Shown here piece by piece: positions 1 through 12,000 of a DNA stretch of 64,000 bases. The first letter of the stretch is position 1, and every line of letters starts with the position of its first letter. Source of the DNA: Antennarius striatus (Eukaryota > Chordata > Actinopteri > Lophiiformes > Antennariidae); contig NC_090792.1 of the NCBI RefSeq assembly GCF_040054535.1, forward strand, positions 9,588,491 through 9,652,490. The letters are read 5' to 3'. Made by a program: the position numbers and the translations under genes. Under the pieces are notes generated by a model. It searched no databases and was not told the DNA's origin. It worked only from the letters and a program-made list of their open reading frames with translations.

Positions 1-1096
1 TAACTCATCTAGGGGAGACTGAGGAGGGATGCTCAACAACTTCAGGATACTTTTCTCATCTGGACACACAGTGGCTGTGTCGGATGGCCGATGGGGAACA
101 TGATGCTATACTCTGTGCAGGGATGACCAAAACTCTCCGGTGTCTACGTCTCCTCCTTTTATTCGTCTTCTTTCTCCTTTGCCTCTGCGCTCCCCTCTGG
201 CATGCGAGGGTCAAGCCAGTGGGATTTCTCATCCACCACAATCCTGCCTCTGACTGTGCTGTGATCCTGTTCCTCAGTGCTACACTTGACCTGAAGGCTC
301 CCCAGGCAAAATAAAGGGATTAACTATGAACTTTGCTCTCACCAGGAAAGAAGGTCAACTCTTAAAGAGGGGATGAAAGTCAACTGTAGGTAGGTTCATC
401 TTGGTTTTTTTTTTTGTCTCCTTGACTCAAGATTGATTAAATGATCGGCTTTGTGCGCAGATGCATGACCTGGATTTAAGGGGAATGGCATCATGTGTGC
501 ACAAGTGCATGTCTGAGAGGTCTAAGCATGTATTTTTAATGTAGGCTTTTACCACAATAAACACAGCAGTGGATGGGTGGCTGGAAAGATGTGTAAGAGT
601 CAGTAATTCTTTTCGAATGTAGCGCACATTAAATTAGATGTTAGATATTCATATTTGGTCACATATTGGGTACATTTTAAATCCTAACAGTTGTTGCTGA
701 TTAACTTTAAAGATGTGTTTCAATGGTGTGTCATTGCATCTCACTTCTTCCCATAGTTTCACCTCTATTTTATACCTCAGTTCTTTCTTTCATGGGAGGT
801 TTCATGATGGATTCAGGCGTGCTGTAATACCTGCCACGTATCATCCATTTATTTCTAGGAATAACTTCAGTCTGTCAGTGCTGCACTCGATTATACGCAC
901 AATTATACCTACACTCCTGCTTCACCTCCTTTTATCTCAATTAAGATTTATATAAAAATATTTGCCAACAGTGTTCATTCTTCCACAATCTGCCAGACTG
1001 GCGTACTTCTAAAATTTGGAATTTCAGTGCTTTTGTTTCTCTCCCAAAAGACCAATCAATATTTTCCTTCAGAAGCTGAAGCTCACAGCCCCCTGC

Positions 1097-1125
1097 CACC
1101 ACCACCACCACCACCACCACCACTT
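1097..1125. repeat. (CCA)n trinucleotide microsatellite
   Basis: An almost pure run of about nine CCA/ACC units. It generates spurious poly-His or poly-Val frames and is not coding. Confidence 0.85.
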
Positions 1126-4100
1126 CCACCTCTCATTTATTAAGGGAAATGACTAAACAAGCAAGGATTAAGCAGTGAAGCATGATTTCAAGTCCATCCA
1201 GTCTCAGGCCAGTGAAATATTCTCTTTCATCAGTGGGATAAATAACAGATTTCGTGGGTTAATGAGACTCATGACCAAAATATTACTTTTTGCAGCAGTT
1301 TTACTATAAAATGCATTGTTTGTGGTTGTGAATGTTGGTTTGGGGCTGTGCAGACCTGCTCTTGTTTGGCTGTGATCATATATGATAGCAAGCAAGCAAA
1401 TTTTCGAGCATATTAAAAAAAAAATGAGGTGCCGGCTTGAGAGTGAGGCATGCAGACAAACACAGGAGTGTTTTATTGTCCATGAGCTTTAACGCAATCC
1501 TGTGTTTGTGCCCTCAACAGGTCGTCTGTGTTTAGCTTCCACCAGAAGTGAAAAATGATAAAAATGGATGTTATTAAACCCATTGAACTCGCTTTAGCAG
1601 ACATATGCAATATCGTCATGGTGAAAATTGGCTGAATCAAGGGCTGGGAACAAAACCGCACAAAATAAGGCACAGAAATGTAGGAAACACTTCATGCAAA
1701 AACACAAATGAGATTATAGTTAGATCATTATCCAAACGATGGGGCATTAATGAAATGCTGTTGCTGCTCATAAACCTGAATGCATAGAGGCATTAGGAGT
1801 TATATCATTCTGTTCAGCAGCTGCCAAAGCCACTGGTGTATCCATGAGCACATCTCAATATGCATGTAATGATCATATTCATCATTTTCTCATCATAGAG
1901 GAGACGTAATCGAAATCAAGTTTATACTTGACTTAAAATCACAGGGGAGAAACCATTTTGGCACTGAATAAACATAAAGCAAATAAGCGCACAATGCTCT
2001 AGAGAGTAGACTGCAAACGATCACTTTGATTCTCGGCTAGTGCGCATGTGACATTATCCATCCTAATATACCTGATGAATATTTCTGTTTGCACATTTTG
2101 GAGTCAGATCAGCATCCTCTCTTTGCCAGCAATGCCTGATACACATAATGATTCAGGCATTTCATGGGTCCTAACTTATGCAGGATGCTTAACTATGGGT
2201 CAGTGGACTGACTACAAGATGCACAGACCATTGTGCCAAAAAGCTCTGGGGAGATTTGCAAATACTAACCACACATGGTGTCCTTTGCTTCCTGGGCTTT
2301 GATGAGCTTTGCTTTTCCTCCTGTTCTTCATTTGGTTTCTCTCATCCCTTTTCCCTCTCTTTCGCAAATGCCACACACATACAAATGACTTGCTTTCATA
2401 TTTACAGAGCAGCTGTACTGCAAGCATAAGTGAGTGTAGGAAAAGGTCATATGGGGCTGGGAGGCCTGGTGAATAGAGCCACTGCACACGGGCACTGATA
2501 GCCAGGTGCCAGAGGAAATTGACATGTCCACCTCGGTGCTCCTTGGGCTCAAGAAAGTTTTATGTTACCTCGTCTCTAGATTCTTAGGTGTCATGAAGGA
2601 GGTTTGCTTGGAGTTGACTTTAGTCTATTATCTGTCACTGATTCATAGACCTCTGAGTGTAGAATTTTAAGCATCACACACACCTCACAAATACAGGCAT
2701 GACCCTGTAGTCTGACCAGACACCGCGGGGCAAGCTGTCAGTCCCAACCAGAACATATTGTCTATTCGTAATGATGGAGAGTCCATGTTAACCCTGCAGT
2801 CTGACATCTGAGTGTACCATTAAAATGCTTCCTGCTTCAGCTGTTAGCAGGCTTGACTTGTTCCACATTGGTTGAGGTCAGGGGGTAGAATTGGTCCATT
2901 CCTTGCGTTTGTGTGAATGTCTGTAAGCCTAATCACACACCAATAGTAGCAGGTCAGATTATCCTTATTTTGCAAACTTTGTACCCGTCAACATGAATTA
3001 TTTATTGTGAACATAATCATCCATAGTTGAGTCTGTTCATTTTTTGTTTTGAAAAAGGAAAACAACGACAAAAAAAAAGAAAAATCCCCAGAGACTCAGT
3101 AAAAGCCCACCAGCTTCTGTCTTTTGGCTGAATCCATGACTTAGTGGCTTCAACATCTGCCTATAGTTAACTAATTATTCCAGAACACACAAAAAAGAAG
3201 TGCACTAAAAAAAACTGTGGACGCTGTTTTGTGAGTATGAATGTTTCCAAAGACAATGCTTTAATGTTAATATAAACCTTTAAAACATTTTATCAGAATT
3301 TAGTGTATTTAATGTGCATAAAACACAAAATTAGCTTACAAACTGTCATTCATTTTCAACATAACCTACTGATGAACCAGTTTTACCATCTTTCAGCAAT
3401 TTCCCTTCATATAAATAGAGAAAAAATGGAAAACTCAACCTCGGAAAACAATGTGTCATTTTTAGCTCATTGTAAGGGTTAATGCTGGGTTGAACAATAA
3501 GGAAAAATTTCTCGATTTATGCACATCAACAGCAGGGAAATTCATGGTACCTCCACTGATAAGCAGTGAGGGCTGATCATGTGGAAGTTTGAGAAATGTG
3601 AGATGAAATGTCGCTCTATAACAACATGAGGGACAAAGTCCTGAAGGACGACCCCCACAGTGACTGGAATGTTATTTTTGTGGGCCTCCGGCTGCCACCG
3701 GCGCACTGCTAACCTGGCACTGTTGAGAGAGTGTGGCAGTGGTCTTTCAAGTACGCACTACTGATTGTGGAAAAAGAAATATGAAATGCATATATTGAAA
3801 AGCTAGGGTTACATTTATTATCCTTTAGTTCTCTGCTGGGTATCTCAGCAGTAAGGAAGACAATTTTTTTTTAACATCTGAAGGTTTTGTTTGCAGTCCT
3901 TGGAGGGGAGAACCTGCAGACATCAGGCTGGAGTTGATCAAGTTTTTTTAAGAGCCTCTGCTAATGAGTATACGTTGATTGCACTGGTTTTCATATTTTG
4001 AAGATTAGATTGACTCAGGCAGGGTTGATGTCTAAAGCTGCACCCTTTTGCTGGTCTTGCTGATGACACTAAGGTTCAATTGCTTCAACCTACATGGAGT

Positions 4101-5760
4101 ATTTTCTCTAAGGCAGTGATCTCATTCACTGTTTCTCCAGAGTGAGCACCTCATACAGCCGGTGTCTTCCCAAAGGGTCCTATGTGGGAGTAATAAATAA
4201 TGTTTAAAACGTGGACAAAGAGCAAAGAGGTTGTGTATGGGAAAGGAATTTCCTTATTTGAAGAAATGGCATATATGGAGACGCCAGCATGTGGAACCTG
4301 GAAGGCTTAGACTTCTACCGAGAAAGACAATTTATCTTGACTAACAGTGTTTGTTTGACAATTTTTCTCCTCTCACTTGAATACTGTAGAGTCCTTGCTT
4401 ACCCTTCAGTGTGTTATCACCCAACTGCACATAAAAATGTACTGAAACTCAGGGGATTCCATGCTACTTCCACTTTTTTGATGAAAGCCTTCAATGTCAG
4501 AGCACGGCCACACAGCACCATCATGCAATTGTAGGTCATGAAAGTGAGACATTAAGCCACAGAAACTTCCCATTGGCTTATTTTGAATGTACAGATCCAG
4601 GATGGCATGGGTAGCCCTTCAGCCACTGTTGATTGGCATGTCCAGCATCCAGGGATGAAATGTGCAGGCATGCAACTGCTCTGACCTGAGAATGAAAGGA
4701 CTATGTGTGGAGGAGTGTGCTGATCTCTAGTGGTACTTAGTGGGAAAACATTGTACTGTTTGAAGAGAGTCCACTACCTTGGATTGTAGATAAGGAAATT
4801 GAGTAACCACAAAGGAAGCAGTTGCTCAGTTGATTATGTTTATGTCATTATGCAGAACCAGAGATTCTGTGCATGCTGATAGTCAGAATTAGCTGGCAGT
4901 GTCTTAGAAATGTAGTCACATTAGTAGCTTAATAAAGGTTCACAATGGTATGTGTAGTACTTCCTCCACATGTACTGCATTCTGAGACAGGCTGCAAGTA
5001 CAAGCTCTACAAAAGACTGAAAGTGTTTTATGTGTCTGCGTATTTCCACTTTCCCAGCCAATGATTATGTACCATAAACATTTTTATGGAGAATAGGTTA
5101 AAAAATGTAAGTCTATTTTTAAATAGTTAAATATTTTATTTTTTATTAATTTATTAGTAACTGACAAATTTCTTCAGCAGTAATGTTAAAGCAGAACATC
5201 ACAATGTGTCAGTTTCACTTTAAAAAAATTAAATTTCTATCTAAAACAAACATTTCGTAAAACTATTAAACATTGAAGACGCAAGTTAATATAGACCAAA
5301 ATTACAGCCACATTACTGTATTTGCTGTACTTTTTCATACTGTATATCATTGTAGCAAATTGCATTCTCTGTGAACTATTAATATAACAACACATATTTG
5401 GAGCAATGGATTGAATTATGTAATGACCTGGATTTTTAATATGCCACAGATGTTTGCAGAGATTGCCTCAAACTCTCCATATGGGAATATTCACATGATT
5501 GGTCCGACTGTGTGAGCTGCAAGACAGCTTACATTTTTAATACATAAAAGTGAGCAAATTTCAGAGAAAATTACATCCTTGCAGTTGAATGCTATCATTT
5601 GTTAAGAATGTATGATAGACAGATATGTTACATTTGATTTTAAGAGGCCATTCTTGAATCTCCTACATTCTGCGAGTGTTAAGTATTTGATGCTTAATAT
5701 GCAGAACTGCTGCCATCTAGCGGCGACAATGGAAAGTTTTGATAAAGACTAACATTCTGC

Positions 5761-5780
5761 TTCCTGTTTTTTTTCCCCAG
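5761..5780 (+). promoter_or_regulatory. chrm5: Splice acceptor of the chrm5 coding exon
   Basis: A pyrimidine tract (TTCCTG, then eight T and four C) ends in AG at 5780, 70 nt upstream of the chrm5 ATG. Muscarinic receptor genes usually have an intronless coding region preceded by spliced non-coding 5' exons, which fits this site. The upstream 5'UTR exon(s) cannot be placed from sequence alone. Confidence 0.65.
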
Positions 5781-5795
5781 GGTATCTTTCTGAAA

Positions 5796-5834
5796 ATGAA
5801 CAACACAAACACTCCAATCACATTTGGACAATAA
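5796..5834 (+). promoter_or_regulatory. Upstream ORF (12 codons) in the chrm5 leader
   Basis: Within the predicted last leader exon an ATG at 5796 opens a 12-codon frame ([12 protein letters not shown]) that stops at TAA 5832-5834, 16 nt before the main ATG. It is in a different frame from the receptor. The context is AAAATGA, with A at -3, so initiation is plausible. Such uORFs commonly damp translation of the downstream frame; the effect here is inference. Confidence 0.5.
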
Positions 5835-5850
5835 TAAACACAAGTGGACC

Positions 5851-7431
5851 ATGGAAGGAGACAGCATGCTGAATTCTTCTGTAAACACCAGCGCTGCAGA
5901 CATCCAGCTGGCCACTCACAGTCTTTGGGAGGTGATCACCATTGCAACTGTATCTGCTATAGTCAGCCTCATCACCATTGTGGGTAATGTGCTAGTGATG
6001 CTCTCCTTTAAAGTTAACAGCCAGTTGAAGACAGTGAATAATTACTATCTGTTGAGTCTGGCAGCTGCTGACCTCATCATTGGGATTTTCTCCATGAACC
6101 TGTATACCTCTTATATCCTGATGGGCTACTGGGCTTTGGGGAACCTCGCCTGTGACCTTTGGCTGGCCCTGGACTATGTGGCCAGTAATGCATCAGTCAT
6201 GAACCTGTTGGTAATCAGTTTTGACAGATATTTTTCCATCACCAGACCTTTAACCTACAGGGCTAAGCGGACTCCCAGACGAGCTGGTATCATGATAGGT
6301 TTGGCCTGGTTGGTCTCACTAATACTGTGGGCTCCTCCTATCCTCTGCTGGCAGTACTTTGTTGGAAAAAGGACTGTTCATGAGAAGCAGTGCCAGATTC
6401 AGTTTTTCTCTGAGCCTGTGATAACTTTTGGGACAGCAATTGCTGCATTTTACATCCCCGTATCTGTCATGACAATCCTGTACTGTAGAATCTACAAGGA
6501 GACTGAGAAGAGGACAAAAGACCTAGCGGAGCTGCAGGGTATTAACTATCCCACAGACTCTGTAGTCACTCAGCCTCAAAAGACTATTATCAGATCCTGC
6601 TTTAGTTGTAAATTAGGATCAGCTTCACATGACAGGAATCAAGCCTCTTGGTCTTCCTCAAGCAGAAGCACTGTTGCCAAATCAGCAGTTGTCGCCAATG
6701 ATGAGTGGTCCAAAGCTGGTCAGCTGACCACCTTCAACAGCTATGCTTCCTCTGAGGATGAAGACAGGCCCGCGTCTCCAGGAGGCTTCCAAACCTCCTT
6801 CAGGAATCAGGCTTGTGAGACCATCAAAAGCGAAGCGGGCAGTGAGAGCGAACAACTCAGCAGCTATGAGGAGAACAGCTTCTTCCAGACACCGCCTAAA
6901 AGCAACTCTCAAAAAAGCAGCAAGTGTGTGTCCTACAAGTTCAAGCCTGTGGCCAAAGATGCTCAGACAGAGCACCAAAGCAAAAATGGAGACACTAAAA
7001 TGGCCACGTCAGCATTCTCCTCAGCCGAGTCCATGAGCGCTCCATCCACTTCGTCGGTGTCTAAGCCCATAGACGCCACACTGAAGAACCAGATCACCAA
7101 GAGGAAGAGAATGGTTCTAATCAAGGAGAGGAAGGCAGCTCAGACTCTCAGCGCCATCTTGCTGGCCTTTATCCTAACTTGGACGCCTTATAACATCATG
7201 GTGCTCATATCGACGTTCTGCTCAGACTGCATTCCCCTCTCACTCTGGCATCTGGGCTACTGGCTGTGCTACGTCAACAGTACCATCAACCCCATGTGCT
7301 ATGCTCTTTGTAACAAGACTTTCCAGAAGACCTTCCGCATGCTGTTACTGTGCCAGTGGAAGAAAAAAAGGATTGAGGAGAAATTATACTGGTACGGACA
7401 AAACCCTGCGGTCAGCTCCAAAATGTCATGA
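5851..7431 (+). CDS. chrm5: Muscarinic acetylcholine receptor M5
   Basis: Seven-transmembrane class A GPCR of the plasma membrane; M5 binds acetylcholine and signals mainly through Gq/11 to phospholipase C. The frame gives 526 aa (human M5 is 532). Visible features are two N-glycosylation sequons near residues 8-14, TM1 with GN at 45-46, TM2 Asp74, Cys101 for the extracellular disulfide, the amine-binding Asp108 in TM3, DRY at 125-127, TM6 with TWTPYN, and TM7 with NPMCY. The long third intracellular loop (about 215-440) ends in the basic [15 protein letters not shown] segment. The MEGDS start, the SSEDEDRPA loop motif and the C-terminal [12 protein letters not shown] block favour M5 over M1/M3. 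I chose ATG 5851 because it has a strong ACCATGG context and aligns with the M5 start; the same frame upstream opens only with TTG. The coding region is intronless, as is usual. Fish often keep chrm5a and chrm5b; which one this is cannot be told here. Confidence 0.96.
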   Translation: MEGDSMLNSSVNTSAADIQLATHSLWEVITIATVSAIVSLITIVGNVLVMLSFKVNSQLKTVNNYYLLSLAAADLIIGIFSMNLYTSYILMGYWALGNLACDLWLALDYVASNASVMNLLVISFDRYFSITRPLTYRAKRTPRRAGIMIGLAWLVSLILWAPPILCWQYFVGKRTVHEKQCQIQFFSEPVITFGTAIAAFYIPVSVMTILYCRIYKETEKRTKDLAELQGINYPTDSVVTQPQKTIIRSCFSCKLGSASHDRNQASWSSSSRSTVAKSAVVANDEWSKAGQLTTFNSYASSEDEDRPASPGGFQTSFRNQACETIKSEAGSESEQLSSYEENSFFQTPPKSNSQKSSKCVSYKFKPVAKDAQTEHQSKNGDTKMATSAFSSAESMSAPSTSSVSKPIDATLKNQITKRKRMVLIKERKAAQTLSAILLAFILTWTPYNIMVLISTFCSDCIPLSLWHLGYWLCYVNSTINPMCYALCNKTFQKTFRMLLLCQWKKKRIEEKLYWYGQNPAVSSKMS

Positions 7432-7528
7432 CCTTTTTTTTTTTTGAAAAAAGAAAGGCATTTGGTTATATTGGCTACAGTAATCTTGGCTATATTAATT
7501 CGGATTCCACATATTAGGCAATTTCAAA

Positions 7529-7534
7529 AATAAA
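7529..7534 (+). terminator. Possible chrm5 polyadenylation signal (proximal)
   Basis: An AATAAA hexamer lies about 100 bp after the chrm5 stop. A second AATAAA at 8995-9000 could end a longer 3'UTR. Which one is used cannot be decided from sequence. Confidence 0.4.
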
Positions 7535-7882
7535 AACACTTCATCATAGCTGGTAAAGTTTATAATCGATTAGTCAATAAGTCCACTTTAGTATCCGTAC
7601 TGCTTAAAATATCGGAATGAAAGCAACTTGTCTCAATGTAATTATAATGTAAATTTAAATTGTAAATAGATTCTAAAAAATTAAAAATAGTACTGTATAT
7701 TTGATATCCAGAGACCATCTTAAAATTGTTCCACTCTAATGATTGATTATTTACTGATTCAATAGTATTGAGAAATGCCAATATTATCCCACGAGTTGAT
7801 GCTCTTACACTCAAAGTGTTGTGTGAACATGGTTTATTATCTAGGTGTTGTGTTTGTACAGAAGATACACACTTTAGAATTG

Positions 7883-8257
7883 TTGTTACATCTCGCTTTA
7901 AAGCGGTGATGTATTGTAATTGTCAGTGTTCGTGTGTCCGTTTGTCAACCAAATATCTTCGCAACCGATGCAGATAGAAAGATGAAATAAAAAGCAGATT
8001 ACTCGGGCGACAAAGGGGATAAAAATGAGATGAAGATCTAGACCTTGAGAAAAGTAGGTCAAGGTCAAATCTCAACTCTTGTACACTCAGGAACCGGATA
8101 AGATATAAAGACGAGGGAGAAGGCCAGTGTAAGATCATAGATCAAAGCTAGTGCTTTGATTTACCTATGCACTAGCTTTGATCTATGGTCAAAGAACTAG
8201 CCTGGAAGAAGGTCAGGGTAAGTCACAGTATGTTGCAGTCTCTGACTGCCTTGTTTT
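7883..8257 (+). repeat. Dispersed repeat, copy 1 (second copy at 48045-48683)
   Basis: The segment opens with a palindromic start (ACATC.CGCTTTAAAGCG..GATGT), then GTGATGTATTGTAATTGTCA, a GTCAAGGTCAAAT core and AGGAACCGGATAAGATA. A closing block reads TGCAGTCTCTGACTGCCTTG. All of these recur in the same order near 48 kb. It has no coding capacity. It behaves like a non-autonomous mobile element; the family name is not known to me. Confidence 0.75.
8133..8190. repeat. 22-bp inverted repeat (hairpin) within the copy 1 repeat
   Basis: The left arm 8133-8154 and right arm 8169-8190 are reverse complements with a single mismatch (core AGATCAAAGCTAGTGC), separated by a 14-nt loop. The arms are absent from the second copy near 48 kb, so the hairpin is probably a later insertion or local inverted duplication. 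Confidence 0.85.
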
Positions 8258-9097
8258 ATTTTAAAGGGCTACTCTATATTGTCTTGGTGTAAGAGTCTAT
8301 TGACCAAGTCCATAAACTGGAGTTTATGAAAGCCTTTTCACATGTGCCAAGGTCTTTTGTCAAAGGAGTAACGAATAGTCAGCTTAACCGTTTTCACAGA
8401 AAAGGTTTAACATTTCCTGCTTTCCAAATTTCAGTGGAAGAGTAAGATCAACAAACTGAACCCTACTGCTCAGCCCTTACAAATGTAAAACACCATTTCA
8501 TTTTACTCCAACAGAATGACAAAGACGACTGTATCAGAAAAGGTATGGAATTTGAGATCTTTGTTTATCATCATTTGTTTATTATTTTTCATCCTCAGGA
8601 TATATTTTTAATAGCGATACACAGTATTTGTTTTGTCAGAACAAAATTAGTGAAATCCACATATCTTCATATCTTAATTGTATTTCTGGGAAACTAATAT
8701 ACGGTGGCAAAAACAAAAAAACACAAAACCGTTTGTGAAACCTCTGTGTAAGCTTTGTTTGGGAGATATCATGCACAAGATATTTTACATGTCTGAAGCT
8801 GTTGTGTTTTGAAACTTTTTATAAACTGTGATAAACCAGAAATCTGCGCTTGCAATTTGGAGAATGAAAGTGCTTTTGGTTCATGTATTGAAATGGTGTA
8901 TGATAAAAACAAAGATACAGCTGAAAATGCACGGCATTTTTATACAGTGTTCAAAGTATTTTCAGTATTTTGTGATCCTGTCAATGCATTTCTGAATAAA
9001 ATGTGGTGTACCGACTGCTGTTAGGAGAAACTGTGGCCTACTACTGTATAAGGTTGTTGCAAAGAAAAGTGAAGCCTACAGTAAACACGGAAAACTC
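8258..9097. other. Convergent intergenic space, chrm5 to fibrinogen-domain gene
   Basis: AT-rich unique sequence between the two gene ends. I see no coding exon. It contains the distal AATAAA on + (8995-9000) and a TTTATT on + at 8578-8583 that could serve as AATAAA for the minus-strand gene. The long 3'UTRs of both convergent genes may overlap here. Confidence 0.45.
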
Positions 9098-12000
9098 TCA
9101 CAACTCATCCTTCCTACAGTCTCCACCATGAACCACTTTAACTGTGTCAGAAGGTCTCACCATCATCCATGCATACTTGCACAGTCGCTCTTTGTTGCAG
9201 TCCTTTTGCCAGTAGATGACATTCCTACGATTCAGGTTGGCTGCAGCACAGGCATCGTACCACCATCCTCCCCCTGGAACTCCCTGATACTCCAGCACTG
9301 CACAATTTTGGAAGTAGTTGTCATTGTCTCTGTCTTTGGTTGTGAATCTTTGGTTGTCATGAAGGTAGCTGTCAGTGTCCCGGGTAAGAGCATCCCCAGC
9401 TGTGCCCTGGAAAAGCCCCAACCTCAACCTGTATGCGGATACTTCATCCTCCACCAGGAAAGGATCATACTCCCCAATCTTTATCTGGGCATTGTGGTCT
9501 ACTAGTTTTATTCCCAGTTTATAAAGCCCAGGCCCATGGGTGAGCTGATGAAGGTAATCATTCCCAAGCCAGTGATCACCAGTTACATCTCCAAAGCCAA
9601 GCTTGTATTCATCCCAGGTGCGATCGAAATCCACGCTGCTGTTGATGGTGATTTGATGTACCACGGTCCAGCCTCCTTCCTGCATGGCGCAGTAGACCAC
9701 AATGGGGGAGTCACCTGGTTGGATCAAGTAGACTCCATCAATGGCATGGCCCGATGAGGCCATCAGCATGTCATGGCAGTCTCTGGGCAGCACTGTTGAT
9801 AAAATTAACAGACATGTCTGTGGATCAGTCAAGTTTAAATACAGCAAGTTCTTCTAAAATATTTGCTTACGAGGTAAACCAACGAGGCAGGCACTTGGAC
9901 ATCACAAACTTAAGGTGTCAAACACTACCTAAGGGTATACTGATGGCTACCTTCTTTTACATCTGATGTGAAAACATAATAAAACAAAAGAGCACAAGTG
10001 TTCACAAGCTTACATGCAAACTACTTGACAGACTTCTTTAAACTTTTGAAGGTTTGCATGTGGAAAGAACTACGTCAGCAACCAAAATGTTCAAGGAGCC
10101 ATAGTGGACCAAAAAACTGAAACGAAATCTGTCTGGAGCTGCAAAAAATTAAAAGCTTTATATGAAGGTAACACAGGCTGTAAGTGTATTAACATACTAT
10201 CAAAATGACTAAGTAGGCTGCAAATACATAAGGAACATTCATGATTAAATGTTTACTTTCCCTGCAGCACATCCTGGAGAGAATGACACCAAATGACTTC
10301 TCTGCTGTATTATATTTAGTGCTAAAGTTTAATTTCCATTACTAATGTATAATATTTTGCTGCATTGATGAACTCGTTAAACCTGCTCCTAAATGCAGCT
10401 CGCACATCAACGATCGCTCCTTGTAAATAATCCCCGTTCAGTGTGTGATGGTGATTTGCATCTCTGGACTCTTTCAGGGAGGGGAAGTGAGAGAGCTCAC
10501 TGTACATCCCTGGTGAACACAGTCAGTTTGCGCTCCAATGACAAAACAGTGTTTCCCCGCTCCTGGAGATTTTTATGGAGTATGTTTAGGTGACTTGTCA
10601 TAACCACCATGACGGGCAGTTTTCTCAGCCACTCGGTGTCTTCCAGTGGTGGGTAGTTCAGGTCTTTGCTTTACAGGAATATTTTTAGATGAACAAGAAA
10701 ACAGACACGCGAAACCTCCTCCCTGGATGTGGACTCTTCTGTCATGGTTTTTGGGTCATGACAGAAGAGTGTCTGCACTTATCATGTTTCACTGAAACCT
10801 AACGACAATTTGGAGTCTTTATTCCTTTATTCCTTCTTCTTCATTTTCTTATCCTTTAGGGTTTTCCCTTCAGGGGTCACCACAGTGAATCAGTTGCCTC
10901 CATCCAACCCTTCTGAATCCTCTTCTCTCACACCAACTACCTTCATGTTCTCTTTCACTACATCCATAAATCTCCTCTTTGGTCTTCTTCTAGGCCTCCT
11001 GCCTGGTAGTTCAAAACTCCTCAACCAATTCTTCTACCAATATATTCACTCTCTCTCCTCTGGACATGTCCAAACCATCTCAGTCTGGCCTCTCTGACTT
11101 CATCTCCAAAACCTCTAACATGTGCTGTCCCTCTGATGTACTCATTCCTGATCCTATCCTTCCTGGTCACTCCCAGAGAGAACCTCAGCATCTTCATCTC
11201 TGCTACCTCCAGCTCTGTCTCCTGTCTTTTCCTCAGTGACACTGTCTCTGGACCAAACAACATCTCTGGTCTCACCACAGTTTTGTACACCGTTCCTTTC
11301 ATTTCAGCTGAAACTCTTCTATCACACATCACACCTGACACTTTCCTCCACCCGTTCCATCCTGCCTGTACACACTTCTTCACCTCTTTTCCAGACTCTC
11401 CATTGCTCTGGACTGTTGACCCTAAGTACTTAAAATCCTCCACCTTCTTGATCTCTTCTCCCTGTAACCTCACTCTTCCACTTGGGTCCCTCTCATTCAC
11501 ACACATGTACTCTGTCTTACTGCGGCTAACCTTCATTCCTCTCCTTTCCAGGACAAACCTCCACCTCTCTAGCTTCTCCTCCACCTGTTCCCTGCTCTCA
11601 CTACAGATCACAATGTCATCTGCAAACATCATAGTCCATGGAGATTCCTGTCTAACCGCGTCTGTCAGCCTGTCCATCACCATAGCGAACAAGAAGGGGC
11701 TCAGAGCTGATCCCTGATGCAGTCCCACCTCCACCTTGAACTCTTCTGTCTTTATTCCTCTGTCCAATAAATGAAAAGCCAGCAGACAGTTTAGCAGGAA
11801 GACATAACAAGTTTTGTACAACGCTAATAAAATCCACACAATTAAGTAAACACCACTTTTAAGTAAACACCACACAGGAAACAGTTTCCACGAGTCCTCC
11901 TCAGTTACAAAACAAACAATTTGTAAATGAGATATCATATATTTTATATATTTGTTAAAATTAGTTAAGCTGCCAGGAGCAGTTTATTAATGAGCAAAGG

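Larger units (their letters stand above)
1..5780. other. Gene-free stretch upstream of chrm5
   Basis: I see no convincing coding exon in these 5.8 kb: open frames are short (under 100 codons), lack splice context and match no family I recognise. The DNA is AT-rich unique sequence with a short (CCA)n run near 1097-1125. An AG acceptor behind a pyrimidine tract closes the interval at 5780, so at least part of it is probably chrm5 5'UTR intron. In mammals the gene aven lies next to and around CHRM5. I looked for its conserved C-terminal region on both strands and did not find it, but short diverged exons could be missed by eye. Confidence 0.5.

Noticed and set aside
1..5780. Exons of aven, expected next to chrm5
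   Set aside because: No stretch resembling the conserved AVEN regions was seen on either strand; not annotated.
5824..5850. N-terminal extension of chrm5 by nine codons
   Set aside because: The longer frame begins with TTG, not ATG. ATG 5851 has a strong Kozak context and matches the conserved MEGDS start of M5 receptors.
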